The notes beneath the pieces are model-generated. The model was not told the origin of the DNA and searched no databases. It saw nothing but the letters and a program-made list of their open reading frames with translations. Shown here piece by piece: positions 45,243 to 54,537 of a stretch of DNA of 64,000 bases. The stretch comes from Variovorax paradoxus (lineage in GTDB: Bacteria > Pseudomonadota > Gammaproteobacteria > Burkholderiales > Burkholderiaceae_C): the NCBI RefSeq assembly GCF_024734665.1, contig NZ_CP102931.1, positions 5,144,001-5,208,000 of the forward strand, written 5' to 3'. The position numbers and the translations under genes were made by a program. Each line of letters begins with the position of its first letter. The stretch's first letter is position 1.

Positions 45243-46757
45243 TCACCGGTTGGGAATGTCCGAAAACGGCGCGCAACGCGCCTGCAATTCGCGCTTGAGC
45301 AGCTTCCCGTTGGCCGTGGTGGGCATCGCATCGATCACCTCGATGCGGGCCGGGCGTTTGTAAGGCGACAGGTGCTCGACAAGGTGCGCGCGCAGAGCCG
45401 CTTCGTCGAGCGCGGCGCCGGGCTTCAGCTCGACGAAGGCGACGACCTGCTCGTTGCCATCGGCCTCGGGCACGCCGACCACCGCGCACAGGTGCACGCC
45501 GTCGAAACGGCCGATCACCGCCTCGATCTCCGCCGGGTACACGTTGAAGCCCGAGCGGATGATCATTTCCTTCAGCCTGCCGACCACGAACAGCGCACCG
45601 TCGCTGCCGAAGCGCCCGAGATCGCCGGTGGCGTACCAGCCGCCGGGGCGCATCACCTGCGCCGTGGCAGCGGCATCGCGGAAGTAGCCGAGCATGAGGC
45701 CGGGTCCGCGCAGCCAGATCTCGCCGGTGTCGCCGGGTGCGGCGTCGTTGCCGTCGAGGGTCACGATGCGGGCTTCGCCGCCCTCCACCGCGTAGCCCGC
45801 CGAGGTGTCCGCGCGCGGTGATTCGGTGCGCGTGAGAAACACCGAGCCCGCGTACTCGGACAGCCCGTAGCCATAGTGCAGCGGCTGGCCGAACAGCTGC
45901 TCCACGCGCTGCTTGAGCGCGGGGTCGAGCGGCGCGGAACCGGTGTACACGTAGCGCAGCTGCGGAAAGCGCGGCTCCACGCGCTCCGCCTCGATGTGAG
46001 CCAGCAGGCGCGCATACATCGTCGGCGGCCCGAGCAGGTTCGACACCTGCTCGTGCGCCAGCGCCTGCAGCATATCGGCCGGCGAGAAGCTGCCGCGCAG
46101 CACCAGCGCGGCACCGCCCGTGAGCGCGGCCATCAGCACCGTGCCGATGCCGAAGATGTGCGTCATCGGCAGGAAGGCATAGGCGCGGTCATGCTCGCTC
46201 AGGGCTCGCACCTGGGCCGAGACGCGGCCGAAATGCAGCAGGCCGCGGTGCGACACCATCACGCCCTTGGGCGTGCCCGAGGTACCGGAAGTGAAGATGA
46301 TGGCGGCCGTGTCGGCCAATGCCGGATCGGGCTCGGTACGCGCTTCGTCGCGCACCGTCGAGCGCATCACGCCTTCGAGCGCGGAAGACTCTGCACCGGC
46401 CCTCCGCGCATGCTTTTCAGCAGCTTCGGACGCCCCGGTCGTGAAGTAGCAAAGCCGAGCATCCGCACGCTCGGCAATGGCCGCGACCTCACCCGGCGAC
46501 ATGCGCGCATTCACGCCGCACGACCACGCCCCGACGCCGCTGCAGGCCATGAGCAACGCGATGTGCGCGGCACAGTTCTCGGCCACCAGCACCACGCGAT
46601 CGGTCGGCCGCACGCCGGCGACCAGCAGGTCGTTTGTGGCGGCATCGACCATCGATTGCAGCGCCGCATACGTCGTCGTTGCACCGGGTTCGAAAAGAAA
46701 GACAGCCTCCGGCGTGCGAGCCGCGCGTGCCTCCAACAACTGATGAATTTTCTGCAT
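45243..46757 (-). CDS. acyl-CoA synthetase / AMP-dependent ligase
   Basis: A 504-residue adenylate-forming enzyme that activates a carboxylic acid as CoA thioester. Signature A3 is IFTSGTSGTPKGVMVSH, followed by GYGLSEYAG, the YATGDLGRFG segment with its catalytic Asp, and the C-terminal hinge GRLKEMIIRSGFNVYPAEIE and NGKLLKRE with the catalytic Lys. It is the last gene of the minus-strand half of the cluster, four bases after a Bug gene. The acid cannot be read from sequence. Confidence 0.92.
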   Translation of the reverse strand: MQKIHQLLEARAARTPEAVFLFEPGATTTYAALQSMVDAATNDLLVAGVRPTDRVVLVAENCAAHIALLMACSGVGAWSCGVNARMSPGEVAAIAERADARLCYFTTGASEAAEKHARRAGAESSALEGVMRSTVRDEARTEPDPALADTAAIIFTSGTSGTPKGVMVSHRGLLHFGRVSAQVRALSEHDRAYAFLPMTHIFGIGTVLMAALTGGAALVLRGSFSPADMLQALAHEQVSNLLGPPTMYARLLAHIEAERVEPRFPQLRYVYTGSAPLDPALKQRVEQLFGQPLHYGYGLSEYAGSVFLTRTESPRADTSAGYAVEGGEARIVTLDGNDAAPGDTGEIWLRGPGLMLGYFRDAAATAQVMRPGGWYATGDLGRFGSDGALFVVGRLKEMIIRSGFNVYPAEIEAVIGRFDGVHLCAVVGVPEADGNEQVVAFVELKPGAALDEAALRAHLVEHLSPYKRPARIEVIDAMPTTANGKLLKRELQARCAPFSDIPNR

Positions 46758-46760
46758 CGT

Positions 46761-47747
46761 CTATTCCGCCTCGATGCCCTTGGACGCCGTCGCCCAGAGC
46801 TGGCGGTCTGACTTGCCCTTTGTCGCCAGCAGATCAGCCGCTCCCGACCACACGTCGTAGCCCTGCTCGCGCAGCCGGTGCGCGATGTCCTCGCGCGCCA
46901 GCATCTTCTGCGCGGCGGCGTTCATGCGCGCGACCAGCGCCGGGTCCATGCGCGCCGGGCCGTAGAGGCCGAACCAGCCGCCCACGTCGTAGCCGGGCAC
47001 ACCCGACTCGATCATGGTCGGCACATCCGGCAGCATGCGGTTGCGCTGGCGCGAGGTAACGGCCAGCGCGCGCACCTTGCCCGTCTGGATGAAGGGCTTC
47101 GAGGTGGCGATGATGTCGAACATCATGGTCACGGTGCCGCCCATCACATCGGCGAGCGCCGGCGCGCTGCCCTTGTAGGGCACGTGCGTGAGCTGCACGC
47201 CGGTCATCTTCTCCAGCAGCGCGCCGCTCAGGTGGTTGGACGCGCCCACGCCCGCCGAGCCGTAGAACACCTTGCCGGGCCGCGCCTTCGCGTAGGCCAG
47301 CAGCTCGGCGAGGTTGCGCACCGGCACTTCGTTGTTGATGACGAGCACGTTGGTGTAGTCCACCAGCGGTGCGATGGGCGTCAGGTCCTTCATCGGATCG
47401 AAGGCCATCTTGCGCTGCACGTTCGGGTTGATGGTGATGGTCGGGCTCGCGCCGAAGAACAGCATCGTGCCGTCGGGCGCGGCCTTGGCCACCGCGTCGC
47501 CGCCCAGCGAGCCGCTGGCGCCGGGGCGGTTATCGACGATGACCTGCGTGCCCAGCTCCTGGCTCAGCGCGGGCGCGAGCAGGCGCGCGGCGCCGTCGAC
47601 CGGGCCGCCGGCGGAATAGCCGACCACCAGCTTGATGAGCGGCGGCAGGGGCTGCTGCGCGAAAGCACGGTGCGGCAATGCGGCCAGCGCCGCGCTGCCT
47701 GCCATCGCGGCCATCAGCTGGCGGCGCGAGAAGTGAGTCGATGTCAT
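46761..47747 (-). CDS. Bug-family periplasmic binding protein
   Basis: A 328-residue receptor with a twin-arginine-like signal (SRRQLMAAMAGSAALA, cleaved near AFAQQ). Motifs are IKLVVGYSAGGPVDGAARLLA, VIVDNRPGASGSLGGDAVAKA, LTHVPYKGSAPALADVMGG and LPDVPTMIESGVPGY. It lies between an acyl-CoA ligase and an acyl-CoA dehydrogenase gene, so it probably captures the acid degraded by this cluster. Confidence 0.92.
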   Translation of the reverse strand: MTSTHFSRRQLMAAMAGSAALAALPHRAFAQQPLPPLIKLVVGYSAGGPVDGAARLLAPALSQELGTQVIVDNRPGASGSLGGDAVAKAAPDGTMLFFGASPTITINPNVQRKMAFDPMKDLTPIAPLVDYTNVLVINNEVPVRNLAELLAYAKARPGKVFYGSAGVGASNHLSGALLEKMTGVQLTHVPYKGSAPALADVMGGTVTMMFDIIATSKPFIQTGKVRALAVTSRQRNRMLPDVPTMIESGVPGYDVGGWFGLYGPARMDPALVARMNAAAQKMLAREDIAHRLREQGYDVWSGAADLLATKGKSDRQLWATASKGIEAE

Positions 47748-47790
47748 GAGCGTTGTCTCCTGTTGTGTATTTCTTCGTCGGCTGCATCGC

Positions 47791-50118
47791 TCAGGCCGGC
47801 AGGTCGAGCACCTGCCGCGCGAGGATGTTGCGCTGTATCTCGTTGGTGCCGCCGTAGATCATTGCGGCGGTGGAGCCGATGAGCGAAGAGAGCACGTTGA
47901 AGCTCTGCCCGTCGAGCAACTGGTCGCCGGCCACGGCGCCCTGCTCTTCGCCCGCCTCGACCAGCAACGCACCGATGCGGTGATAGGTCTCGCTCGCCCA
48001 GATCTTCAGCAGCGACACCGAAGCCGGCAGCGGCTTGCCGGCGCGCACGATGTTCGCGAAGCCCGTGTAGGCGGCCGACAGGTCGAGCACGTCGAGCCGC
48101 AGCGCCGCGAAGCGCTGCGCGAACACCGGGTCGGCAAACAGGCGCCGCGCCTGCGCCAGCCGCGCCAACTGGCCCAACGCGTACTGCGACTGCTTGGGGC
48201 TGCCCAGGAAGATGCGCTCGAAGCCCAGCAGTGCCTTCGCGATGGTCCAGCCGCCATGCAGCTTGCCCACGAGGTTCTCTGCCGGCACGCGCACGTTGTC
48301 GAAGAACACTTCGCAGAACTCGGGTTCGCCGGCCAGTGTGTGAATCGGCCGGATGGTGATGCCCTGCGTGCGCAGGTCGCACAGCAGGAAGCTGATGCCC
48401 TCCTGCTTGCGCGCGTCTTTGTCGGTGCGTACGAGCATGAAGATGTGATTGGCGTCCTGCGCGAGCGTGGTCCAGATCTTCTGGCCGTTGACGACGAAAT
48501 GATCGCCTTGCGCATCGCGCGCAGGCAAGGCTTCGGTGCGCAGGCCCGCCAGATCGGAACCGGCATTGGGCTCCGAATAGCCCTGGCACCAGACATGCTC
48601 GCCGCTCAAAATGCGCGGCAGAAAGCGCTGCTGCTGCTCGGGCGTGCCGTGCTGGATGAGCAACGGGCCGATCATCACGATGCCCTGGTCGGGCGCGCGC
48701 GCCACGCCGTGCTGCTCCAGCTCCTCGATCCACGCGATGAGCTTGTCCGCCGGCAGGCCCATGCCGCCATGCGCCTGCGGCCACGCGGGCGCGATCCAGC
48801 CTTGCGCCGACAGCGTGAGATACCACTCGCGCATCTCGCTCCAGCGCGCGCGATGCGAGAGGTAGCGCAGTTGCGGCGGATAGCGCTGCTGCAGGAAGGC
48901 GCGCACCATGTGGCGGAAGTCGGCCTCGGGCATCGCAGACCAATCCGAGGTGCGCGGGAACTCGCCTTGCCACTCGGCAGCACTCACTGTGGCTTCCGCA
49001 TCACCCGACAGCGACGCATGCCGGCGCTGGTGCGCGCTGACGTTGCCCAGCCAGGCCGACAGGCACAGCACGCGCTTGTAGAACAGGCTCAGGTCGCACT
49101 CCTGCGTGTAGCCGATGGCACCATGCAACTGCACGGACGCACGGGAGGCCTGTAGTGCGGCAGCTGTACAGCGCGCGTTGACGCGGCTCGCCTCGGCTTC
49201 CATCCGCTCCGCCGGCAAACCCTGTGCCGCCAGAGCCAGCACCTCGTTCAACGTGGCCTGCGCCACTTCGAGGTGGATGAACATGTCGACGCAGCGGTGC
49301 TGCAGCGCCTGGAAGCTGCCGATGGGCTTGCCGAACTGCGAGCGGGTGCGCAGGTAGGCCAGCGTCTGCGCCAGCATGGCCTGCCCCGCACCCAGCAGCT
49401 CGGCCGATTGCAGGATCTGGCCGGCCGCGAGGGCATGGCGCAGGGCGTCTTGCGCAGCCGGGCCTTCGGCCAGCACTGCGCTACCCGGCAGCGCGACCTG
49501 TTCGAAGCGCAGGTTCGATGCCTTGCTGCCATCGACCAGCGGCACCAGCACCTCCGTCACGCCTTCGGTGCCGCGCGGCACCCACAGCAGCACCGCGTCG
49601 TCTTCACCGCGCGCCGACACCAGCCAGCCGCTGGCAGCCGCGCCGGGCAGCACCATGAGTTTTTCGCCTTGCAGCAGCACGCCGCCTGTGTGCCCGGGCC
49701 GTACTTCGCAGCCGCAGGCCAGCGGCACCGCACTCAGGTCGCCCGCGCTTTCCTGCCACGCCAGCGCAGGCAGGCTGCGGCCCGCGACCAATTCAGCGAG
49801 CAGGGCATCCGCGCCCGGCGTGCCGAGCCGCGCCAACAACAGCGCGCTGAGGCCAGCCACGGCCAGCAGCGACTCGGGCGCGACATGCTCACCCGCGGCC
49901 CGCAGGATTTCCGCGGCGCCGTCGAGCCCCAACGCGAGCCCGCCAGCCGATTCGGGCGCCAGCATGCCGGGCCAGCCCAGCGCGACGATGTCGCCCCAGC
50001 CTTCGGCCTCGTCGGCATCAGGTTGTTCCATGCGCGCGCGCCGCCGCTGGATGGCGCGGCTGCGAACGAAGTAGTCGAGCGCCGATTCGCGCACTGCCGA
50101 AAGTGATTCAAGATCCAT
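47791..50118 (-). CDS. tandem-fused acyl-CoA dehydrogenase
   Basis: A 775-residue protein that is two acyl-CoA dehydrogenase units in one chain. The first (about 1-365) contains QFGKPIGSFQALQHRCVDM and LHGAIGYTQECDLSLFYKR. The second (about 390-775) has WCQGYSEPNAGSDLAGL, VNGQKIWTT and the C-terminal MIYGGTNEIQRNIL. Both halves are FAD-binding folds that introduce a double bond into an acyl-CoA. Start is uncertain (50118 or 50160); neither has a strong ribosome site. It faces the citryl-CoA-lyase-like gene. Confidence 0.9.
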   Translation of the reverse strand: MDLESLSAVRESALDYFVRSRAIQRRRARMEQPDADEAEGWGDIVALGWPGMLAPESAGGLALGLDGAAEILRAAGEHVAPESLLAVAGLSALLLARLGTPGADALLAELVAGRSLPALAWQESAGDLSAVPLACGCEVRPGHTGGVLLQGEKLMVLPGAAASGWLVSARGEDDAVLLWVPRGTEGVTEVLVPLVDGSKASNLRFEQVALPGSAVLAEGPAAQDALRHALAAGQILQSAELLGAGQAMLAQTLAYLRTRSQFGKPIGSFQALQHRCVDMFIHLEVAQATLNEVLALAAQGLPAERMEAEASRVNARCTAAALQASRASVQLHGAIGYTQECDLSLFYKRVLCLSAWLGNVSAHQRRHASLSGDAEATVSAAEWQGEFPRTSDWSAMPEADFRHMVRAFLQQRYPPQLRYLSHRARWSEMREWYLTLSAQGWIAPAWPQAHGGMGLPADKLIAWIEELEQHGVARAPDQGIVMIGPLLIQHGTPEQQQRFLPRILSGEHVWCQGYSEPNAGSDLAGLRTEALPARDAQGDHFVVNGQKIWTTLAQDANHIFMLVRTDKDARKQEGISFLLCDLRTQGITIRPIHTLAGEPEFCEVFFDNVRVPAENLVGKLHGGWTIAKALLGFERIFLGSPKQSQYALGQLARLAQARRLFADPVFAQRFAALRLDVLDLSAAYTGFANIVRAGKPLPASVSLLKIWASETYHRIGALLVEAGEEQGAVAGDQLLDGQSFNVLSSLIGSTAAMIYGGTNEIQRNILARQVLDLPA

Positions 50119-50225
50119 CGCCGCAGCGTGCCTGAAGACCCCGCCAACGAGCATTTGCATTTGCCGAAGGGAGGGTTTCGCAATCAGAGAACCACCCCGC
50201 GCGAGGGCGGGCTAGATTCGCTGCC

Positions 50226-51008
50226 ATGACCAAGATCAAGAAATCCCTGCACACCGAACTGGGCCACAGCACGCCCGACAAGATCACCGTGCGCGGGCGC
50301 GACCTGCCTTCGGAAATCCTCGGCCACCTGAATCTCGGCGACATGGCCTTCCTGGAGCTGACAGGGCGCATCCCGACGCCGCAGGAATCCGTCACGTTCA
50401 ACGCCATCGTCGTCACGCTGGTGGAGCACGGCATCACGCCCAGCGCGCTGGCCGCGCGCCTCACCTACGCTGGCGCACCCGAAGCGCTGCAAGCCGCCGT
50501 GGCTGCCGGTCTTTGCGGCCTGGGCACGGTGTTCGTCGGCAGCACCGAGGGCGCCGCCAAGATGCTCTACGAAGCGATTCCCTTCGGCGAGAAGCCCACG
50601 CGCCCGCTCGCCGACATGGCAAAAGACATCGTGGCCGACCACCGCGCGCGCAAGCAGATCGTGCCGGGCCTCGGTCATCCGCTGCACAAGCCCATCGACC
50701 CACGCACGCCGCGCCTCTTTCAGATCGCGGCGGAGAACGGGCTCTCCACGCACTACGTCGCGCTGATGCAGGCGGTGCAGGAAGAAGCCGAGCACGTGTC
50801 GGGCAAGTCGCTGCCGATCAACGCGACCGGAGCCATTGGCGCGATTGCGGCCGAGTTCGGCTTTCCGTGGAAGATCATTCGCGGCTTCGGCGTGATGGCG
50901 CGCGCCATCGGCCTCGTGGGCCACATCCTGGAAGAGATCGACGACCCGATGGCCATCGAGATCTGGCAACGCGTGGAAAAAGAAGCCGGTGGCCCCCGCC
51001 AGGACTGA
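50226..51008 (+). CDS. citryl-CoA lyase-like / short citrate-synthase-fold protein
   Basis: A 260-residue protein with the C-terminal citrate synthase fold only. GDMAFLELTGRIPTPQE and GLCGLGTVFVGSTEGAA appear early; the catalytic His region is VPGLGHPLHKPIDPRTPRLF and the NATGAIGAIAAEFGFPW stretch follows. In this family the enzyme cleaves (or forms) an acyl-CoA C-C bond such as citryl-CoA to acetyl-CoA and oxaloacetate. It is first in the plus-strand half of the cluster, 14 bases before an acyl-CoA dehydrogenase gene. Confidence 0.85.
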   Translation: MTKIKKSLHTELGHSTPDKITVRGRDLPSEILGHLNLGDMAFLELTGRIPTPQESVTFNAIVVTLVEHGITPSALAARLTYAGAPEALQAAVAAGLCGLGTVFVGSTEGAAKMLYEAIPFGEKPTRPLADMAKDIVADHRARKQIVPGLGHPLHKPIDPRTPRLFQIAAENGLSTHYVALMQAVQEEAEHVSGKSLPINATGAIGAIAAEFGFPWKIIRGFGVMARAIGLVGHILEEIDDPMAIEIWQRVEKEAGGPRQD

Positions 51009-51021
51009 GCAGTAACGACCA

Positions 51022-52185
51022 ATGAACAACGCCAACGACAAGAGCTTTCCCGACATCCGCGACGCCGTGCGCGACCTTTGCGCGCAGTTTCCCGATGCCT
51101 ACTTCCGCAAGATCGACGAGGCGCGCGGCTACCCCGCCGAATTCGTCGACGCGCTCACCAAGGCCGGCTGGATGGCCGCGCTGATCCCGCAGGAGTACGG
51201 CGGCTCGGGCCTGGGGCTGACCGAGGCCTCGGTGATCATGGAAGAAATCAACCGCTGCGGCGGCAACTCCGGCGCCTGCCACGGCCAGATGTACAACATG
51301 GGCACGCTGCTGCGACACGGCAGCGAGGCGCAGAAGCGCAACTACCTGCCGAAGATCGCCAACGGCGAGCTACGCCTGCAGTCGATGGGCGTGACCGAGC
51401 CCACCACCGGCACCGACACCACCAAGATCAAGACCACGGCGGTGAAGAAGGGTGACCGCTACGTCATCAACGGCCAGAAGGTGTGGATCTCGCGCATCCA
51501 GCATTCGGACCTGATGATTTTGCTGGCGCGCACCACGCCGCTGGCGGACGTGAAGAAGAAGTCCGAAGGCATGTCGATCTTCATCGTCGACCTGCGCGAG
51601 GCCATCGGCAAGGGGCTCACGGTGCAGCCCATCCTGAACATGGTGAACCACGAAACCAACGAGCTGTTCTTCGAGAACCTCGAGATTCCAGCCGAGAACC
51701 TGATCGGCGAGGAAGGCCAGGGCTTCAAGTACATCCTCGACGGACTCAACGCCGAGCGCACGCTGATCGCGGCCGAATGCATAGGCGACGGCTACTGGTT
51801 CATCGACCGGGTAACGGCCTACACCAAGGAGCGCGTGGTGTTCGGTCGGCCCATCGGTCAGAACCAGGGCGTGCAGTTTCCGATTGCCGAGGCGTTCATC
51901 GAAGTGGAAGCGGCGAACCTGATGCGCTATGAGGCCTGTCGCCTGTTCGATGCGCACCAGCCCTGCGGCGCGCAGGCCAACATGGCGAAGTACCTTGCGG
52001 CCAAGGCGAGCTGGGAGGCGGCCAATGCCTGCCTGCAGTTCCATGGCGGCTTCGGCTTTGCGTGCGAATACGACATCGAGCGCAAATTCCGCGAGACGCG
52101 GCTGTACCAGGTGGCGCCGATATCGACCAACCTGATCCTGAGCTACGTGGCTGAGCACATGCTCGGCCTGCCCCGTTCGTTCTGA
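51022..52185 (+). CDS. acyl-CoA dehydrogenase
   Basis: A 387-residue flavoprotein. The ligand motif MGVTEPTTGTDTTKIKTTA, NGQKVWISR, AENLIGEEGQGFKYILDGLNAER in pieces, and VFGRPIGQNQGVQFPIAEAF are typical. Near the C-terminus FHGGFGFACEYDIERKFRETRLYQVAPI replaces the usual glutamate-containing motif, so the catalytic base is unclear. It lies between the lyase-like and the MmgE/PrpD genes, with short spacers indicating one operon. Confidence 0.92.
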   Translation: MNNANDKSFPDIRDAVRDLCAQFPDAYFRKIDEARGYPAEFVDALTKAGWMAALIPQEYGGSGLGLTEASVIMEEINRCGGNSGACHGQMYNMGTLLRHGSEAQKRNYLPKIANGELRLQSMGVTEPTTGTDTTKIKTTAVKKGDRYVINGQKVWISRIQHSDLMILLARTTPLADVKKKSEGMSIFIVDLREAIGKGLTVQPILNMVNHETNELFFENLEIPAENLIGEEGQGFKYILDGLNAERTLIAAECIGDGYWFIDRVTAYTKERVVFGRPIGQNQGVQFPIAEAFIEVEAANLMRYEACRLFDAHQPCGAQANMAKYLAAKASWEAANACLQFHGGFGFACEYDIERKFRETRLYQVAPISTNLILSYVAEHMLGLPRSF

Positions 52186-52199
52186 AGGAGCTCATTGCC

Positions 52200-53561
52200 A
52201 TGAACCCCGTCGACCATCCGAGCAAGGTGCTCGCGACCTTCGCCGCTGAACTGCAGTTCGCAGACATCCCTGCCCCCGTGCTGCGTCGCACGGAAGACCT
52301 GATGCTCGACTGGCTGGGCTCGGTGCTCGCTGCCCGCACGGCACGGCCGGTGCGCAGCATCGAACGCTTCGCGCAGATGATGGGCCCCGCCGACGGGCCC
52401 AGCGAAATACTGACTTCGCGCCGCACCAGCTCGCCGGTGTTCGCTGCGCTGGTCAATGCGGCGGCCTCGCATTTCGTGGAGCAGGACGATGTGCACAACG
52501 GCTCGGTGTTCCACCCGGCGGCAGTCGTCATTGCCCCAGCACTCGCCGTTGCGCAGAGCATCGGAGCGAGCGGTGCGCAACTGCTGACCGCTGTTGTCGC
52601 GGGCTACGAGGTTGGCATCCGTGTCGGCGAATTCCTCGGCCGCTCGCACTACAAGACCTTCCACACGACCGCGACGGCAGGCACGCTCGCGGCAGCCGCT
52701 GCGGTGGGCAGTTTGCTGAACCTCACGCCGCAGCAGATGCTGCATGCCTTCGGCTCGGCCGGCACCCAATCGGCCGGTGTGTGGGAGTTTCTGCGCGACG
52801 CGGCCGATTCCAAGCAACTGCACTGCGCGCATGCGGCAGCGAGCGGACTGATGTCGGCTTACCTGGCGCAGGACGGTTTCACCGGCGCGGCGAAGATCCT
52901 CGAAGGTGCGCAGGGCCTGGGCGTCGGTATGTCGAGCGATGCAGACCCGGCAAAGCTCACCGACGGCCTCGGCACGCGCTGGACGCTGGCCGAAACTTCC
53001 TTCAAATATCACGCCTCCTGCCGCCACACCCACCCCGCCGCCGACGCGCTGTTGCAGGTGATGACGCAGAACAAGCTGAAGCCCACCGACGTGTCGCACG
53101 TGACCACGCACGTGCACCAGGGCGCCATCGACGTGCTCGGCCGCGTGACCGTGCCGGCCACCGTGCACCAGGGCAAGTTCTCGATGGGCACAGTGTTGGG
53201 CCTCATCGCCGTGCACGGCCGCGCGGGTCTCGGCGAGTTCGACCGCGACTTTCTAGCGCCCGAGGTATCTGCCTTCCGCGACAAGGTGACGATGCAGCTC
53301 GACGAAGAAGTCGACACCGCCTACCCCGCACGCTGGATCGGCAAGGTCAGCGTGCAGACCACCGACGGCCGCATGCTGCAAGGCCGTGTGGACGAACCCA
53401 AAGGCGACCCCGGCAACAGCCTGGATCGCGCGGAGATCGAAGACAAGATGCAGCGCCTGGCGCACTACGGCGAGGGCGTGACGGCCGACGAGGCGAAGGC
53501 GCTGTGCCAGCGCATCTGGCAACTGGCGAGCGCCGACAAAGTGGGCCGCTGGCTGCCCTGA
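52200..53561 (+). CDS. MmgE/PrpD-family protein
   Basis: A 453-residue member of the 2-methylcitrate dehydratase family, which adds or removes water at a branched tri- or dicarboxylic acid. Family signatures are HFVEQDDVHNGSVFHPAAVV, VAGYEVGIRVGEFLG, HTTATAGTLAAAAAV, and FKYHASCRHTHPAADALL. It starts 14 bases after the dehydrogenase gene, behind AAGGAG. It is the last plus-strand gene of the cluster and ends close to the convergent LysR gene. Confidence 0.93.
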   Translation: MNPVDHPSKVLATFAAELQFADIPAPVLRRTEDLMLDWLGSVLAARTARPVRSIERFAQMMGPADGPSEILTSRRTSSPVFAALVNAAASHFVEQDDVHNGSVFHPAAVVIAPALAVAQSIGASGAQLLTAVVAGYEVGIRVGEFLGRSHYKTFHTTATAGTLAAAAAVGSLLNLTPQQMLHAFGSAGTQSAGVWEFLRDAADSKQLHCAHAAASGLMSAYLAQDGFTGAAKILEGAQGLGVGMSSDADPAKLTDGLGTRWTLAETSFKYHASCRHTHPAADALLQVMTQNKLKPTDVSHVTTHVHQGAIDVLGRVTVPATVHQGKFSMGTVLGLIAVHGRAGLGEFDRDFLAPEVSAFRDKVTMQLDEEVDTAYPARWIGKVSVQTTDGRMLQGRVDEPKGDPGNSLDRAEIEDKMQRLAHYGEGVTADEAKALCQRIWQLASADKVGRWLP

Positions 53562-53567
53562 GTCCCG

Positions 53568-54458
53568 CTACGGCGCGACGAGGTGGTCGAACAGCTCGCG
53601 CGCGGAGGCCGGCAACTGCTCGCGGTTACGCGCGATCAGCTTCAGCTCGCGCTCGGCCCAGGCATCGCTGAGCGCCACGGTCGAGATGCGCATCGCCATC
53701 GACAGCCTTTGCGCGGAAGACGCCGGCAGCACGCCGACCCCCACGCCCGCTTCGATCATCAGGCAGATGGCCTCGAAGCTGCTGACCTGGATGCGCGGGT
53801 TGAATCCCCGCCCAGCGAGTTCGGCGCGCCGCTGCAGGAAGCGGTGGATGGCGCTGCCGTGGTGCAGGCCCACGTGCTGCTCGTCGAGCGTGTCGGCAAA
53901 GGCCACCGAAGATGCGCCCGCAAGGTGGTGCGTGGTGGGCACGACCAGCACGAGCTGGTTGCTGCCAAACGGGCGCGCATCGAAATCGCCCGTGTGCACG
54001 TCGCCAGCAAGGATGCCGATGTCGGCCTCGCCGTCGGCCACCGCGCGCACGATCTCTTCGCTCAGGTATTCGCGCAGGTCGACCTGCACGGCGGGATGCT
54101 GCGTGAGGAAGCCGGCCAGCTTCTGCGGCAGGTATTCGGTGATCGAGGTGGTGTTGGCGAACACGCGCACATGGCCCTTGATGCCCTTGCCGAAGTCCTG
54201 CATGTCGCAGCGCAGGTGCTCCATCTGCTGCATCACGCGCTTGGCGTGGTACAGCACCGCCTGCCCCGCAGCCGTGAGGCTCACGCCCTGCGCGCTACGG
54301 TGCAGCAGCTTGCCGCCCACGGCCTCTTCCATCTGCTTGATGCGGGTGGAGGCGGCGGCCAGCGAGATGCAGGCCTTCTCGGCGCCGCGCGTGAGGCTGC
54401 GCGCGTCCGCCACGTAGACGAACAGTTTCAGGTCGAACAGGTCGAAGTGCAGGTTCAC
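53568..54458 (-). CDS. LysR-family regulator
   Basis: A 296-residue LysR regulator with a winged helix (FDLFDLKLFVYVADARSLTRGAEKACISLAAASTRI, in order) and an effector domain with SITEYLPQKLAGFLTQHPAVQVDL. It is encoded next to the degradation cluster and is likely its regulator, with the acid or its CoA ester as inducer. The N-terminus is slightly unlike the average LysR, having EKACISLAAASTRIKQ. Confidence 0.92.
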   Translation of the reverse strand: MNLHFDLFDLKLFVYVADARSLTRGAEKACISLAAASTRIKQMEEAVGGKLLHRSAQGVSLTAAGQAVLYHAKRVMQQMEHLRCDMQDFGKGIKGHVRVFANTTSITEYLPQKLAGFLTQHPAVQVDLREYLSEEIVRAVADGEADIGILAGDVHTGDFDARPFGSNQLVLVVPTTHHLAGASSVAFADTLDEQHVGLHHGSAIHRFLQRRAELAGRGFNPRIQVSSFEAICLMIEAGVGVGVLPASSAQRLSMAMRISTVALSDAWAERELKLIARNREQLPASARELFDHLVAP

Positions 54459-54537
54459 CGGGCGCGGGCATCAAAGAGGAAGGGAACGCGCATTGTCCGG
54501 CGAATGGTGCCGCGTACGCCCTCTTGCGGGTTTGTCC

